Shown: positions 38,101 through 50,453 of the stretch, piece after piece
Numbering within the stretch: position 1 is the first letter of the stretch
Layout: every line of letters begins with the position of its first letter
Source of the DNA: Triplophysa rosa
Taxonomy: Eukaryota; Chordata; Actinopteri; Cypriniformes; Nemacheilidae
Assembly (NCBI RefSeq): GCF_024868665.1
Contig: NC_079898.1
Location: 18,286,403 to 18,350,402, forward strand
Reading direction: 5' to 3'
DNA: 64,000 bases
Program-made: the position numbers and the translations under genes
The notes under the pieces: model-generated
Told to the model about the DNA's origin: nothing
Database searches by the model: none
Seen by the model: only the letters and a program-made list of their open reading frames with translations

Positions 38101-39721
38101 TTAAAGACATGTTGTATGTTTTTTCTCTGTTAAACCTCGTTTTGCAGCAGTCAGATTACAGATAGTGGTGATGAATGGCTCAATTAGCTCTGGGTGGACT
38201 TCAGGAGTCTTGGGTTAAGAGAGAGCCACGGAAAAGTGAAAAGCCCGTAATGAGCCAGGCTTCTGTCATTGGACTGATTCGTCTGTGAGATTAATGAGTG
38301 TAAATGAACAGCCTTTAGTGTGAAAGTGTTTAATACGGCCTAACAGTTCAATTGCCATCAACTACAGCTATCAGACAAAAGAACCGTTCCCATAAACAAA
38401 CACAATGATTTAGGCTGAATTTATTATCCACAAATTAAACACATGTTGTTTTAATGGAACCTGTACGTGTTAAATATTAATAAGAGCATTCTGCCATAAC
38501 CGTTTTGTAGGGAAGATAAATTAGCTGTTTGTTAAAAAGTTACACTGCCCCCTTTTGGACACTTTAAGAATGGATATCATCTCTGGGGAATAGCATGGCA
38601 CGTACATCATCATTTGCACTGTAATACTATGTATGCACAAACCTGATTAAGACCCATGTGTATAACACTTCTTGATCCACCTTTCGGGCTGCCAAATACC
38701 CATCATGAATATTGCAACTGCATAATGCGCAATCACGTAACAGCCTGTTGAACCAGTATTGCACTATTATGTCCCAAAACGCTCATCACTCTGTTCATTT
38801 CAAGAAAAACCCGATGTGACCTTGTAGCGTTATGCCAATAAAGCCAGAAAGCAAGGAACCTACTCAGCCCCTTGTTTGTTTGGCTCTATAGGTTGTGAAT
38901 TTTATGGATCATGTATGAGCCAGACTGGAGCCGGCCAAAGTCAGCAGGCGCTGGCAGCCTCCAGCACAGTCGCTCTGCCAGTGTGACCATCTTTAGAGAT
39001 GAAAAGAGCTCAGGGTGTTCAGTCACGTCTCAGTGGTGGGCTAGAATTCAGATTGTTTGTGGCAATTAATCAGGATTTGAAAGCAGTCTGTCCAATTTAC
39101 ACCGCTTTACCTAAACCAATGTTTAAAGGGCTTTGCTTCCTGTAACCTTAGTGTGACTGTGTTTAGAGATGTTTTAATGGCTATTACACAGGCGGCAATA
39201 AGCTCCTATAAGGTGCTTTGGGCAAGAATAATAAACAATGTTGGAAACACTTAACATGCAAATTAATAAAATAAACAAACAAAACAAACTAAAATAAATG
39301 AATAAAAAAACAGATTATGCCACAGTTGTCAGGACATTTCACAAACACTCAGTCCAACTCAATCCAGCTGCTGTCAGTTAATCCACTGCACTGGAATTCA
39401 GAAACTTTACTATGAATGTGCAATGAGGCTTTGTCTGGCATCTTCATGAATCTAAAAAAACAACAACCAATGTCTACGGGGTGAGTGTACAACCACTGTA
39501 TAAAGCATTTCATTTCTTAAACATAACACTAAGCTTAGGTCAGTGCTTCAGTGACACTACAGAGAGAGTTGAGTTGAGTATGAAGACTAAATCCAGATAT
39601 CAACTCGTTGTGGATTAGGCAAACGTTTATGTCAAAATAATGAAAAACACCAGGCTTGTTAAAGGTGTTTGGGAACAAAACTTTTCCATTGAAAATTGTT
39701 GCATAGTCCACTGCATATTCT
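35129..39721. other. Gene desert block with low repeat content
   Basis: About 4.6 kb without a foldback copy or a coding exon that I can recognise. GC-richer, complex-looking parts lie at about 35430-35530, 36100-36330, 38160-38360 and 38870-39010. Frames here lack splice context. The low repeat density may indicate regulatory sequence. Confidence 0.5.
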
Positions 39722-39960
39722 TAAAGTGATAGTTTACCTAAAAATGGAAATTTTTCAATAATTTACCCTCATGCCATGTCATATAACATCACAATTGGTA
39801 ACCAAACAACATCGGGCCCATTGACTTCCACTGAATGAACACAAAACCAAAAAATGTTCATCCTTTGTGCTCAAGAAGAAAGAATCATATACAGGTTTTG
39901 AACAACATGACGTGAACAAAGATGACAGAATTTTTATTTTGGATGAACTATCCCTTTAAA
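39722..39960. repeat. Foldback repeat copy
   Basis: Left end AAAGTGATAGTTTACCTAAA; right end TTTTGGATGAACTATCCCTT. The interior has GTAACCAAACAACATCGGGC, the family's central block. Confidence 0.88.
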
Positions 39961-40479
39961 GCAGAGAGAGTTAAGAATGAAATGGATCAAAGGTGAAAAG
40001 CAAAGAAATTTCCGAACTGTCAAAACATTTTAAGTTTGGATGCAACCAAGACTCCCTTTACTCTGAAGAGTTCTGTTGCCTTCATACTGTTGATCTGCTC
40101 CAACCATAACTCTCTACAGCAAGGTCATTATATAAAATGTGATGTCTAAAGTGAGTTTTCCTTGGATAGTTTTGCACCAAATGTGGAATTGTTTTAGCTT
40201 TTATTCTCTAAATTAGCGTTTAGTCTCTGTGTATCAAAATACCATACAAGTTGTAACAGTGATCCAGGTGTTACTATAAATTTTACGGTTCAGTCAAAAG
40301 GTGAACAGAAGATGTCACTTTATAATCTATTAACTGCATCTATAACAAGCACTAATATTAAACAACCTTAAGTTATCCAACATTTATCAACAAGGAAAAA
40401 CTCTGTGTTAACGGGTGTGTTTAGGGGTGGTAAATAAAATGTGAATTATGTAGGTCTGTGTATGTTATGTAAGGGATAA

Positions 40480-40921
40480 AGTACAGGGCTTATTTCGCGA
40501 TAACAGCCGGCTGCTTGTACATATCCCGCTTATTACACGGCTACTTGCCACATGAGAAAAAAGCTGGACATAAAATGTGAATTTGAAATATTTTATTAGC
40601 TCATTTTTACCGAATGCAGACCTTCCACGACGAAAAGCCGTTTAGTTTCGGTTTTAAAGTAAGAAACGACGTTCAAACGTCACGAACAGGCAAATTGGTT
40701 TAATCATTTGTAAATATAATGTCATATATGTTATTAAAAGACATATTTATAATTCATTTTTGTGTAATATTAAACTGCCCCTCTCAAAATGATTTGCAGC
40801 ATCCGGGTTACAGGGTGTTATTAGTTTTGAGCAGTTGTTATTTGAAAATAACAACCCTTGGAATGTCGCGACTGGCCAATCAGAATCAAGCATTCAAATG
40901 AGCCGTGTAATAAGCACTTTT
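40480..40921. mobile_element. Non-autonomous DNA element with TTATTACACGGCT ends
   Basis: The left part contains CGCTTATTACACGGCTACTT and the right part, on the opposite strand, GTGCTTATTACACGGCTCAT, giving inverted subterminal repeats. The right interior has TGGCCAATCAGAATCAAGCA. Exact ends and target duplication are unresolved. Confidence 0.55.
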
Positions 40922-43174
40922 TAAATGCTTGTTTTTAATAAAAGTTGCAAAGGACTACAACCTTATGATCCTAATCAGTCATAAAATAAAAACAGGAAAC
41001 TGAATATGAATGTCTTGTCAACAGCAGTGAGTGATTTCCTCTGGAGGACATCTATCTGACCCTGATGAGCCAAGAAGTCAACATTTGCTCACAATGAGCT
41101 AAAACTAAAATATTTTCACAATTTTCATTTTCCAGACATGGTTTAAAAAGGAGAAGATAACTCACAGGATCTTGATTTCATGGCCATATTGGGTACATTA
41201 GGATTACAAGCAAAACAAATCAAAACAAACAAACAAAAATGACTTTCTCATTTAAATCCGTTTAAACCAAGGATGACGTTAGAAAAACACTGACAATGAG
41301 GATTTTTTAATAAACACTGAAATAATGTAATTTTTGTAAGGCATGCTGAGAATACAATTAAACCATGTTTTGCATTCGTTATTTGATTAGCAAATACTCA
41401 CATGACTTTGTGTTTGTTTATAGTCTGTCTTAATTGGCCTTATTAACCACAAGGATTTCTTTAGCACCAAAACACAAATACAACAATTTTTATTTAACAC
41501 TTTAAATTATTGAATTTGGTGGTGAACCAATAATTCTGTCCCACATGCTGAAAAATAGCAGCGCCTGTAAAAAAAACCCTTGTTTTCACAGTCAGAGAAC
41601 TAGATGTGCCATAAAAGAACTCCCACCTGCAACACTGGTTTAAATACACAGATTTAAACACCATATAAAATGGATGAGGAGCCAAAAGAAATAAATAGAC
41701 ATGAACAGGCGTGTGGAGCCAAAGCATCAGTTTGGCCATCCGCAACTCATCTCTCACACTCCTCCAGAATCCCGCTGAGAAGAACGACAAACATAAAGCC
41801 AGATGAACCATTGGGGCATTAAACCCTATTATTACATATGGTATAGATAAACATTGGCTATGTTATCCTGTTATTGCAATGTCAAAGCACAGGTTTATTT
41901 CAGCAGCCTGTAGACAGCGGTTTTAATGTTACCACAGGAGCTCGGTGTCTTCCCACAGAGGAACACAAGTCTTGCAAAGCTGTGTGGTCACGCCAGCGGA
42001 GCTTTGATTAAGATTAAATAGCGTTTTCAGGTGATAATTCCAATATATTGATTGAAACCAGATGAATCTTAAACCACAGTCAACAGCTGGGAGTGTTTTA
42101 AATCACGCATGGGCTTCCTTTTCTCAATGTAGGGTAATGCATACTTTATAATGATTTATTCACAGTAGCTTTGAATATAAAAGTGCAATAAATGACAAAA
42201 AGAATCTATGTAACAGACACAGCATTTGATACTTTGTCTTCCTGTCAAATGGTTTCCAGCTTATCTCTAATGTCCGCTGACACATTTCTGCCAAATCCTT
42301 CTCAGACGAATTTGTCATTTTGTCTGAAAATTACTTACTTTCAGCCATGAATTGCGCTAGACTGTGATAATGTCATAATTATTCTGTCACACGCTGTGAA
42401 TATAAAAGCAGACAGCTTTTTTTAATATAAATCTTTTGATTGACAAGCCACAGCACCCCGCACCTCTCCAAAACATCAGAGCAAAACTGTTATGTTATAT
42501 TTTTAGCGAGACTGCCCTTTTTTGGCGAGACTTCAGTCTCTGGACTGTGTACTGGAAACAAAGTTTTATCTTAGGCATGGTGCATGACTTGGACTACTTC
42601 ATAAGTGTTAAAGGAGCCTTTAAAATATGAGACCATGAGAATAAAAAAGTGAAATTGTGGTTAAACCATCTAAAATGGGATTAAAACTTGAAATATGCCA
42701 TGCACTTACAGACAATGTCATGAATAACAGTTTATTGATGCTTAAATGCACTAAGAATTTATCTTCCAAATATTTGTTCTTACACTATATGCACCAACTT
42801 TTTCGACCTCTTCAGTCGTAAATTCAGTCAAAACCTTTCTGTTTTGGGATTTTTGCTGATATTCCACTTGTGCGGAGGCTTTCTATCTGTGCTCGCCTTA
42901 CTAATGCACCGGGCAGCCCCTGACCTGTGTCCTGGCCCCGTGGCCCCTGAGCTCCTTTGAATAATGGCCAGGTTTCCCTGGAGGATGTGAGATCACAGCC
43001 TGCAGGATGTTAGTCATTAACAAAGACCCATTCCTCCACTTGGGGACTAGGCCTAATTGTTTTTCTCTCACCCAGGTTCAGGAAGGCACAGCTGGTGTAT
43101 GCACACACACAAACACACAATAATTTATGGTTATATGAATGCTGATTGAGGTTTGGAATCTTTATAGCTCATGT

Positions 43175-43177
<3 letters not shown>
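40922..43177. other. Gene desert block
   Basis: No coding exon recognised; frames at 41494-41811 and 42436-42630 lack motifs. A GC-richer, non-repetitive stretch lies at about 42880-43045, reported separately as a possible regulatory block. Confidence 0.5.

Positions 43178-43225
<48 letters not shown>
43178..43225 (+). repeat. (TC)n microsatellite
   Basis: An uninterrupted TC dinucleotide run of about 48 bp. Perfect purity suggests that length varies between individuals. Confidence 0.95.
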
Positions 43226-43230
<5 letters not shown>

Positions 43231-44614
43231 TTGCAAGTGCAGCAGTGCACACAAGCCTTTACCACCACCACACACCTTTGTGATATGTAGAAAGGTTACA
43301 TGTCCGCCCATCAGGAGGTTTATTTATCCATGTGGTTTTTATATGACTATTAAACAGTCAGCAGCTTGAACAGATCTGCTCATCCAATTCTGACTTGATG
43401 AAGCACTGAAACCTTTGCTCGTGGTGCCCATTTCAAAGTCTCTGTCTTCACCCTGAAACCTTATATAGGCTATATAGTCTTCAATGGGCCCCTAAATGCT
43501 GCTTATAAACCATTACTTCCCTTTGAGTGACATCTAAATTTGAAATGAAATGGTCTTTGATCGCCTTGTGTGTAAAAATCTCTAGATGTTTTTAAAAGTA
43601 GTGTCAACCCAATAAAAAAACACCAAATTGGTTGAATCCCTGACATACTCCTCTAGGCGATAAAGTAAATGAATGCTGTCAAGGATGCTCGGCGTTAACA
43701 ATTTAGTGATGAGATGAACCCTTAAGACTCGGTTCACTGACTGACAAGACGCAAAGCAGTAGTCGTGTTCTTGAGGCCTGTTAAAAGCTCGCCTCATTCT
43801 CTGAGCAGTAAAACAATCAGATTCTGACAGATCCACTCAGAGACAGGAGAATGTTAACATCTCTCAGTCACCCGGCATTCCTTTCTGCTTTAAATGTGGT
43901 TTAATGGGTGACCCCTGTGACTGCTCGGACTGCTCGAGTTTAGTGAGGAAATTGAAGCCTCGCTGCGGTTCACAAACAGAGAGATATTCCTAAGACACTA
44001 ACAGTTCAGGACAGTTTGAGGGTCCAAACAACTCTCCAATTGCCTGGTAAACTCAATCAGCCAGTACTGTAAACCAAGACATCTTGAAGGCCTCTTTGAA
44101 AGTCTATTTTATGACGTTCACCATAACTTATTGTATTTTCTTTCTCTTCTATGTGAGCTGGTTTTAACATATGCTATTTGAAGGACAGTATTTGGCAGAG
44201 GACTAAAGAAAATAAATAGTTGCGTTCCGTGTTTACAGCAATATCCAAGTGTTAATAGCACACAAATGCAGAGTGTATGGCACAACAATACAATGGCTCT
44301 TTTTTTCTTCTATGCTGTTTAAACGAAGTTTAATTCTTTCTTTTAATTACGCTAAACTATTTTAATCAGCAAAATATATTTATAATTGAACTGTTTTCAA
44401 AATTCTTTTCCAAAAATCTTTTGCAGTTCAAATTACAATCCACACAATTTCTTATGCTTTGTTCACCATCTTTTAAACTTTATTTAAAACCTGTTTTAAA
44501 GTACTCTGCAAATTGATTTTTATTTGATTTCATTTTATTTTTTAGGATTGATTTTTAATATGCATTAAAATGATGTGTGATATAATGTAATGTCGCCAAC
44601 AATGTCTGTAGTCT
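43226..44614. other. Gene desert block, nothing recognised
   Basis: Unique-looking sequence without family motifs. The minus frame at 43582-43836 has no splice context. Confidence 0.5.
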
Positions 44615-44880
44615 CATGCACAAAATAAAGGTGCTTCACAATGCCATAGAAGAACCTTTCTTGTCCAAATGGTTCCATAAAGAACCTTTAAGATCTGAAG
44701 AACCTTTTTGTTTCACAAAGTTCTTTGTGGGAAAAAAGGTTCTTCAGATTATAAAATCGTAGGAAACAGATGGTTCTTTAAAGAACCTTTGACTGAACGG
44801 TTCTTTGCCAAACCAAAAATGATTCTTCTTTGGCATCGCTGTGAAGAACCTTTTAAGCACTTTTATTTTTAAGAGTGTGC
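44615..44880. mobile_element. AGAACC-rich MITE, copy 2
   Basis: AAATAAAGGTGCTTCACAAT, then GCCATAGAAGAACCTTTC, several AGAACCTTT and GGTTCTT blocks in both orientations, and an end GTGAAGAACCTTTTAAGCAC followed by TTTTATTTTTAAGAGTGT. Same family as 14787-15017. Confidence 0.8.
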
Positions 44881-45059
44881 AACTTGTAAGCAAACTGCAT
44901 TTTTAAGACATATTATTAAAAATCACACTGAGGTGCTACTGGTGTGTTTATGCTGTAGAACAAACCTTGGGAAAATGTAAATCTTTAAATGTAATTTGTT
45001 TGTAAAACAGAGAAATTTAAGTCAATCAACAGACAGACAGGATTGTGACAGTTCAGTCT

Positions 45060-45295
45060 TATCTCACAGAAATTCGTAATAAATTTTTGAGGTGGATAAC
45101 TTGTACGATGTGAATCATGCAAAAACATGAAAAAGTAGAGAAAAGGCATTACCGAAGCACCTCTTCTAACCCACCCCTAAACTTAAATGGCGTGAAAGCA
45201 AATCATACTAAACGTACGAATGAATTCATACGAATTAGCCACCTTGTAAAATAGTTACGAATTGGGGTGAGATTAAGTTGGACAGTTAAGCGAGA
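45060..45295. repeat. Interspersed repeat with TACGAATTAGCCACC core
   Basis: Contains CATACGAATTAGCCACCTTG and GTAAAATAGTTACGAATTGG, a combination I recall as a dispersed cyprinid repeat. The boundaries are approximate and the class is unknown. Confidence 0.45.
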
Positions 45296-48249
45296 GGCCA
45301 ATCATTTTAACAATTGAAATGTAGGAACACATCACACACACACACAGGAAATGTAAAGGTGTTCCTCTATAATTTTACCACCCTCAAATGTTCATTCGTT
45401 TTCATTTACATTGACTACTTGAACAAACATATTCCATCCTTCTCCTGCCAGCTGCAAAAATATGAATTAATGGACCTTGAGGGACTATGAGTTTCATTTC
45501 ATGCAGAGTCATAGCATCAGCCATGGATCAGCCCAATGTCCACTTTCAAGTCTCTAAACGCAAAAAGTGCTTTCTCAACCACTTCTGGTAAATTTGAGTT
45601 TCTCGGGAAGAGAAAAGGAAATGTTTTTCTTGGATTACAATATGCAAGTTGTAAATCACTCAGAAAGAATCACTGCAGTTGTTGTTAGGTTAACTGATAA
45701 CAGTGAAGTTTACACAGTCCGTTGTTTCAGCGGTTGTTTACATTGTTCTATTCCAATCCGTAAGCGAATAAGTCTGTCGCCTGTGACAGGAAATAAGATA
45801 ACCCCACAAATGCATTTACATCCCTTATAAAACTCAGTTTCAAAGTTTACTTTAGTGTAGCATCTTTACACAAAACAGACAATATGACATGCTATCACAC
45901 ACTGATAAAATCTAAAGATAAAACACTTGGGCGCTGGAATGTTAAACAGTGTAGCATCCTAAAGAGTAGCTACAAGCATGCAACATTGTGAATCCAATGT
46001 TCCACTTATGTCACTAAACATGAAGGGGGGCTCGAGTGTTGAACTGATCTTAATTTCAGACACTGGCCTTCAGGTCTCCCGTGACGAAAACAGCCTCTTT
46101 CCTGTACTAGTTGAACAATCCCTGCTATCAGCACTTATCTGTTTAAAGGCTTGTCATCAATAGCTACGCTCACGGAGGCGTGCAGAACACCGCTCACTTT
46201 AAAGCGCTCGCCCGTGTCCTGTCACCAGGCGGAAAGCTTATCTGAGATACATCTGGAGGCAGATCTCCAGCTGTCACTGAGCTCAGAGCACGTCATTCAG
46301 CAGCTTCCATGCCACAGCACCGTCCCGAGCGCGAGAACGGGCCTGTTAGGTTGTTCAGCCCCCACAGGCCTGAACAGCAGGGAGCCATGAAGACCTACAG
46401 ATAGAAGACCACAGGTCAGAGTCAAACATTCAGCTGTTGCTCATAAACATCTAAATAACCCGTGTTGTTGAACTAGTTTCAGAAAGAGTTTGACTGAAGC
46501 AATAGCTGTAGATGTGTTCCGCTTTATGTAATGTGACACAAGTTGGTTTTCAAATTGCGAGATGTCCGAAACACTGACCGAGCACAACTGCACCTTACGT
46601 TTAGCCATCACTCCAATAGAAGTAGATGGATATATGAATGGGTGGCTCAGAAAGAGTCTATCCCGTGGTGTCCCGTTACATTTTTGGAAGCGTTCAAGAG
46701 GTGAACCGGGAAGCAGATGGTATTCACCCGAGGTTGCTCAATATAAAGAACTTCCCATCATCAATTGCTGCTTGTATTACAAGTAACTGGCCAGTTAAAA
46801 TGTTCAGGCTAGTCTTATTGCCATTGCGGTCAGATCTCACAATTGAATCTATGATCCAGACCACATGGAGATATCTCCAACTGAGCTTTAATTTAGCTAG
46901 GACGAAAGAATTTCTAATTTGAAGCAGGACATTTCATTCATTTGTATCTTGCACACTGGAAAAAGTTGCGGGGCTGTGATCCCACAATTGTGTCTAATGT
47001 TTATTATGTTTTAATAGGATTCAAGTCAGCGCCCGGCAGCTGCGAACCAGGCCTCCGTTTCAAAGGTAGACCTGGGACACAAAACAGCAGATTATTTCAG
47101 AAGTACTTGACCATTATAATTCGCTTCAGTGGAGACGAATCCGAGGTAAATGGAATCTAAAGATCTGTGAGAAATAAAAGCAAAGGGGGGTGAAAGAAAT
47201 GCTAAATGGAAAGAAAAGGAGAAGGCTTATTTTACATTCACCCAAAGTGGCCCAAAAACGCACATCCAGCCTGCTGGCACAATGAACGCTTTTGTGGGGC
47301 GAATCAGGGGTTAACAGAATTCTGTCAGCATCCGGGGGCGACCTCTCTCGATGCGGCCGAGTGTTCTCCCCGCGTTTCGTTCCTGTGTTCTTTATTCAGG
47401 TCTAACAAGTGGGGCTCTTTGTATGCTCCGGGCCAACACCAACACCCTTTTCAACAAAGCCTTGCCAGGCAGACACATTTCTCTTGCTTTCTAAAGAGTT
47501 AAACCCCCAGAGCAATAAAGAGTTCATGTCTAATTCAATTTAACTCAATATAATAGAATAATTGGAGAATAGAGGAAATAAAACCTCAATGTGATACTTT
47601 TTCTGTGTTTGCCAACAATGCACTGTACACATTCACATCACGAACAACAATTCTGCACGTTTTTTAGCAGGAATGCTTTTCAGCATATTCCAGCTTTGTC
47701 AACACTGTATAAATATAACATATGGAATTTAACTTTCTGTTGGTTTTAGAGTTTTCGGCCGAGCCTAGTGGTCTTTCTCATTAAAAGCGAGGGGCTTTGT
47801 CAACACCCTCTGCTTGCCAACTGCATGGCACTATAATCCTTTCAGGACTTGTGAACATGACAGGATTTTTAAGTTGCTTTTAAAGCGGAGGGGGACAGAC
47901 TTGCAATGGAACGCTAAGCTCCATTCAGGCCGTTTTGCTCTACATGCTCCATTTGTGGCAGCGGCTGTTAAAAGCCCTACACATTTATTGGGGATTTTAG
48001 TCATTGTGAACATCTCCCATAATCCAGTCAGTAAAATGTATTCGCTTAATGTGCAGAATATTGAACAAGATGTTGAGAACGTTGAATGTAATCGGATTTG
48101 CATTCATAAAAGGAAATAATGTGCACCCATAAGAAATGACAGATGAGATGTCTTTAATATCTTAATTATTTCTGCACATCAATGAGATTAAATCCAGAGC
48201 AAATGGAAACTTTTACTTAACTCTCCAATATTTCTAATGACAAACTAAA
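45296..48249. other. Gene desert block with complex sequence
   Basis: About 3 kb with no transposon ends recognised. Several plus-strand frames of 60-101 codons occur (e.g. 46562-46786, 47814-48119) but none has a protein motif or splice signal. Possible conserved non-coding blocks at 46150-46390 and 47770-48050. Confidence 0.45.
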
Positions 48250-48345
48250 CATTTACGTTGATTCATTTAGCAGACGCTTTCAGCCAAAGCGATTTACAAA
48301 ATGAGCAAAAAATCGTACAAATGTCTCCATTAGGGACAAACGGGA
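48250..48345 (+). repeat. Retroposon tail with CAGACGCTTT motif
   Basis: GATTCATTTAGCAGACGCTT followed by TCAGCCAAAGCGATTTACAA, a 3' segment widespread in teleost SINE/LINE copies. A related piece lies at 52480-52560. Confidence 0.6.
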
Positions 48346-48429
48346 TCTCAAAAGTGTCCGAAATTGAGCTCAGATTTGTCAAGTCTGAAATCAAGTCAAT
48401 ACTGTTGGAGATTTTAATATGATACTCCT

Positions 48430-48737
48430 AAAGAGATAGTTCACCTAAAACGAAAATTCTGTCATCATTTACTCTTGTCATTTTAAACCTGCATGACTTT
48501 CTATCTTCTGCAGAACATAAAAGAAGATATTTTCAAGAATAACAGCAGAACCCATTCACTTCTATTGTACGGACACAAAACCAATGCAAGTCTCCTACCA
48601 TTTTTCAGTTAGCAACATTCTTCAAAATATCTTCTTTTGTGTTCTGCAGAAAAAAGAAAGCCATATAGAGTTGAAATGACAAGAGGATGAGGAAATGATG
48701 ACAGAATTTTCATTTTTGGGTGAACTACCACTTTAAT
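48430..48737. repeat. Foldback repeat, near full length
   Basis: Left end AAAGAGATAGTTCACCTAAA; arms CATAAAAGAAGATATTTTCA and AAAATATCTTCTTTTGTGTT; right end TTTTTGGGTGAACTACCACT. Confidence 0.9.
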
Positions 48738-49930
48738 GTATTTTAACAATCATCAAATTTGTTTTTTTTTAAAAGCAATTTTAAGAGAAACATCTGAGAC
48801 TAAGTTTATACTTAAACAAAATACAACTGAGAACATCATCAAATCATTCTGAGCTATAAAAGAGGCCAATGAGCAATAAAAATGCCTTCTGAGCAGCCTG
48901 AGAAAAAATGCCATTGCTCAGAAGTTGCACTTTTAATTCTCAGGAGAGTTAAGACAAAGTAAAGTTGATCAAACTCTAAGAACTTGGGGATGCTGTAAGT
49001 CTACAGTTGATCTCCATGTAATCTAACTCTGTGTCTTGGGTATATTAAAATGATTTTTTGTTTCCTTTGATTAATGTCAGAAATGTAATCGAGTAGAATA
49101 AACAAACAAAGTAAATCCAAGTCTTGTTTGAAACCATCAGAATAGCAGAAATATTTCATGTATGTGTCATACCTAGCTGGACTGTGTGTGTGGTGAAGTA
49201 TCTTCATGGTTGTGTTTGCGTAGCCTGTGGTGGGTTTATGACCTCTGGACCGGAAAGGTTGCCGAGTCCGGTCCATGTGGCCGTGTAATGACGGGGTAAC
49301 TCTGAAAGTTCACTTATTTATGGCTCCCTCCTTCTTCCCTATGATGGCCACATCAAAGAGCACCTGCAGGGAGGCAAATTGGTGTTAAGTGGAGGACCTC
49401 CTGTGGATGCCTGCCCTCTCCATCATGATAAGAACACGAAGAAATCTGGATAGGATTTTATGGAGACCTGCCACACAGGAGCAGGAAAATTTCAGCTCAT
49501 GCCAGAACACTGATTCACCTCGGACTGCACTCACGTTCAGCGTGCAGCTGGCCGCCCTGCAGAAACGCCTGCGGAAACGGCTCGTGCCTTTAAAACTTAA
49601 ATGAGAAGAATTAAAAGCGGTTTCCCCTCCTCTTAAATCTCTATACTACTTGAATACAACCAATCAAATGATCTGGACAGGAGATAAGCTCCGGTGCAGG
49701 AAGATTTCCTGCTACAGTTAAATGCGGCTGTAAAATTAAACGGTAAGCGATGAATGCGACTTTGGGCAGCGGATTAAAGGAAATAAAGGATGTGGGTGGC
49801 TTTGATGTCGACTGCTAACAATAAATAACAGTTGATCTGTTTTTTATATAAAAGAATGGAATTAATGCATTTCGCCTGTGCAAGTAATTTGTTGACTAGT
49901 TTCAAAAGGAATCTGCTTCACAGAAAAATG
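48738..49930. other. Gene desert block, nothing recognised
   Basis: Includes a somewhat GC-richer part at about 49200-49600 with two short frames (49001-49276 minus and 49389-49604 plus) that lack motifs and splice context. Confidence 0.5.
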
Positions 49931-50453
49931 TAAAGGGACAGTTCACCCAAAAATAAAAATTCTGTCATCATTTACTCACCTTCGACTTTCTTTGTTCTGA
50001 TGAACACAGAGAAAGATATTTGGAAGAATGCTTGTAACCACGCTTGGCCACCATTGACTACCATAGTAGGAAAAAATACGATGCACAGCAAAATCGCCAG
50101 TGTTAAAAAGTCTCAAACTCTCAAAGTGTGGATTATATAAACACTGTGAGAGTTAATTTGATGTTTTTAACACTGGCGATTTTACTGTGTGGTAGTCAGA
50201 AGTGCCCTAGAACTGTTTGCTGTCCTACATTCTTTAAAATATCTTCTTTTGTGTTAAACAGAGCAAAAAAATAATAAAGTAATTTTTCCTACTATGGTAG
50301 TCAATGGTGGCCAAGCATGGTTACAAGCATTCTTCCAAATATCTTTCTCTGTGTTCATCAGAACAAAGAAATTGATACAGATTTGGCACAACCCGAAGGT
50401 GAGTAAACGATGACAGAATTAAATTAAATTTTTTGGGTAAACTGTTCCTTTAC
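49931..50453. repeat. Foldback repeat interrupted by a hairpin MITE
   Basis: Ends AAAGGGACAGTTCACCCAAA and TTTGGGTAAACTGTTCCTTT. The arms contain CCACCATTGACTACCATAGT and its complement. A 102-bp hairpin element (50091-50192) is nested inside. Closest relative in the window is 32562-33070. Confidence 0.88.
50091..50192. mobile_element. Hairpin MITE (CACAGCAAAATCGCC family), copy 1
   Basis: Starts CACAGCAAAATCGCCAGTGT and ends ACACTGGCGATTTTACTGTG. The two halves are reverse complements apart from a few changes. It is flanked by TG on both sides. Somewhat shorter than the copies at 57093 and 63628. Confidence 0.85.

Noticed and set aside
47206..47502. 98-codon plus frame as a gene
   Set aside because: Composition is unremarkable and there is no family motif, splice context or promoter signal.
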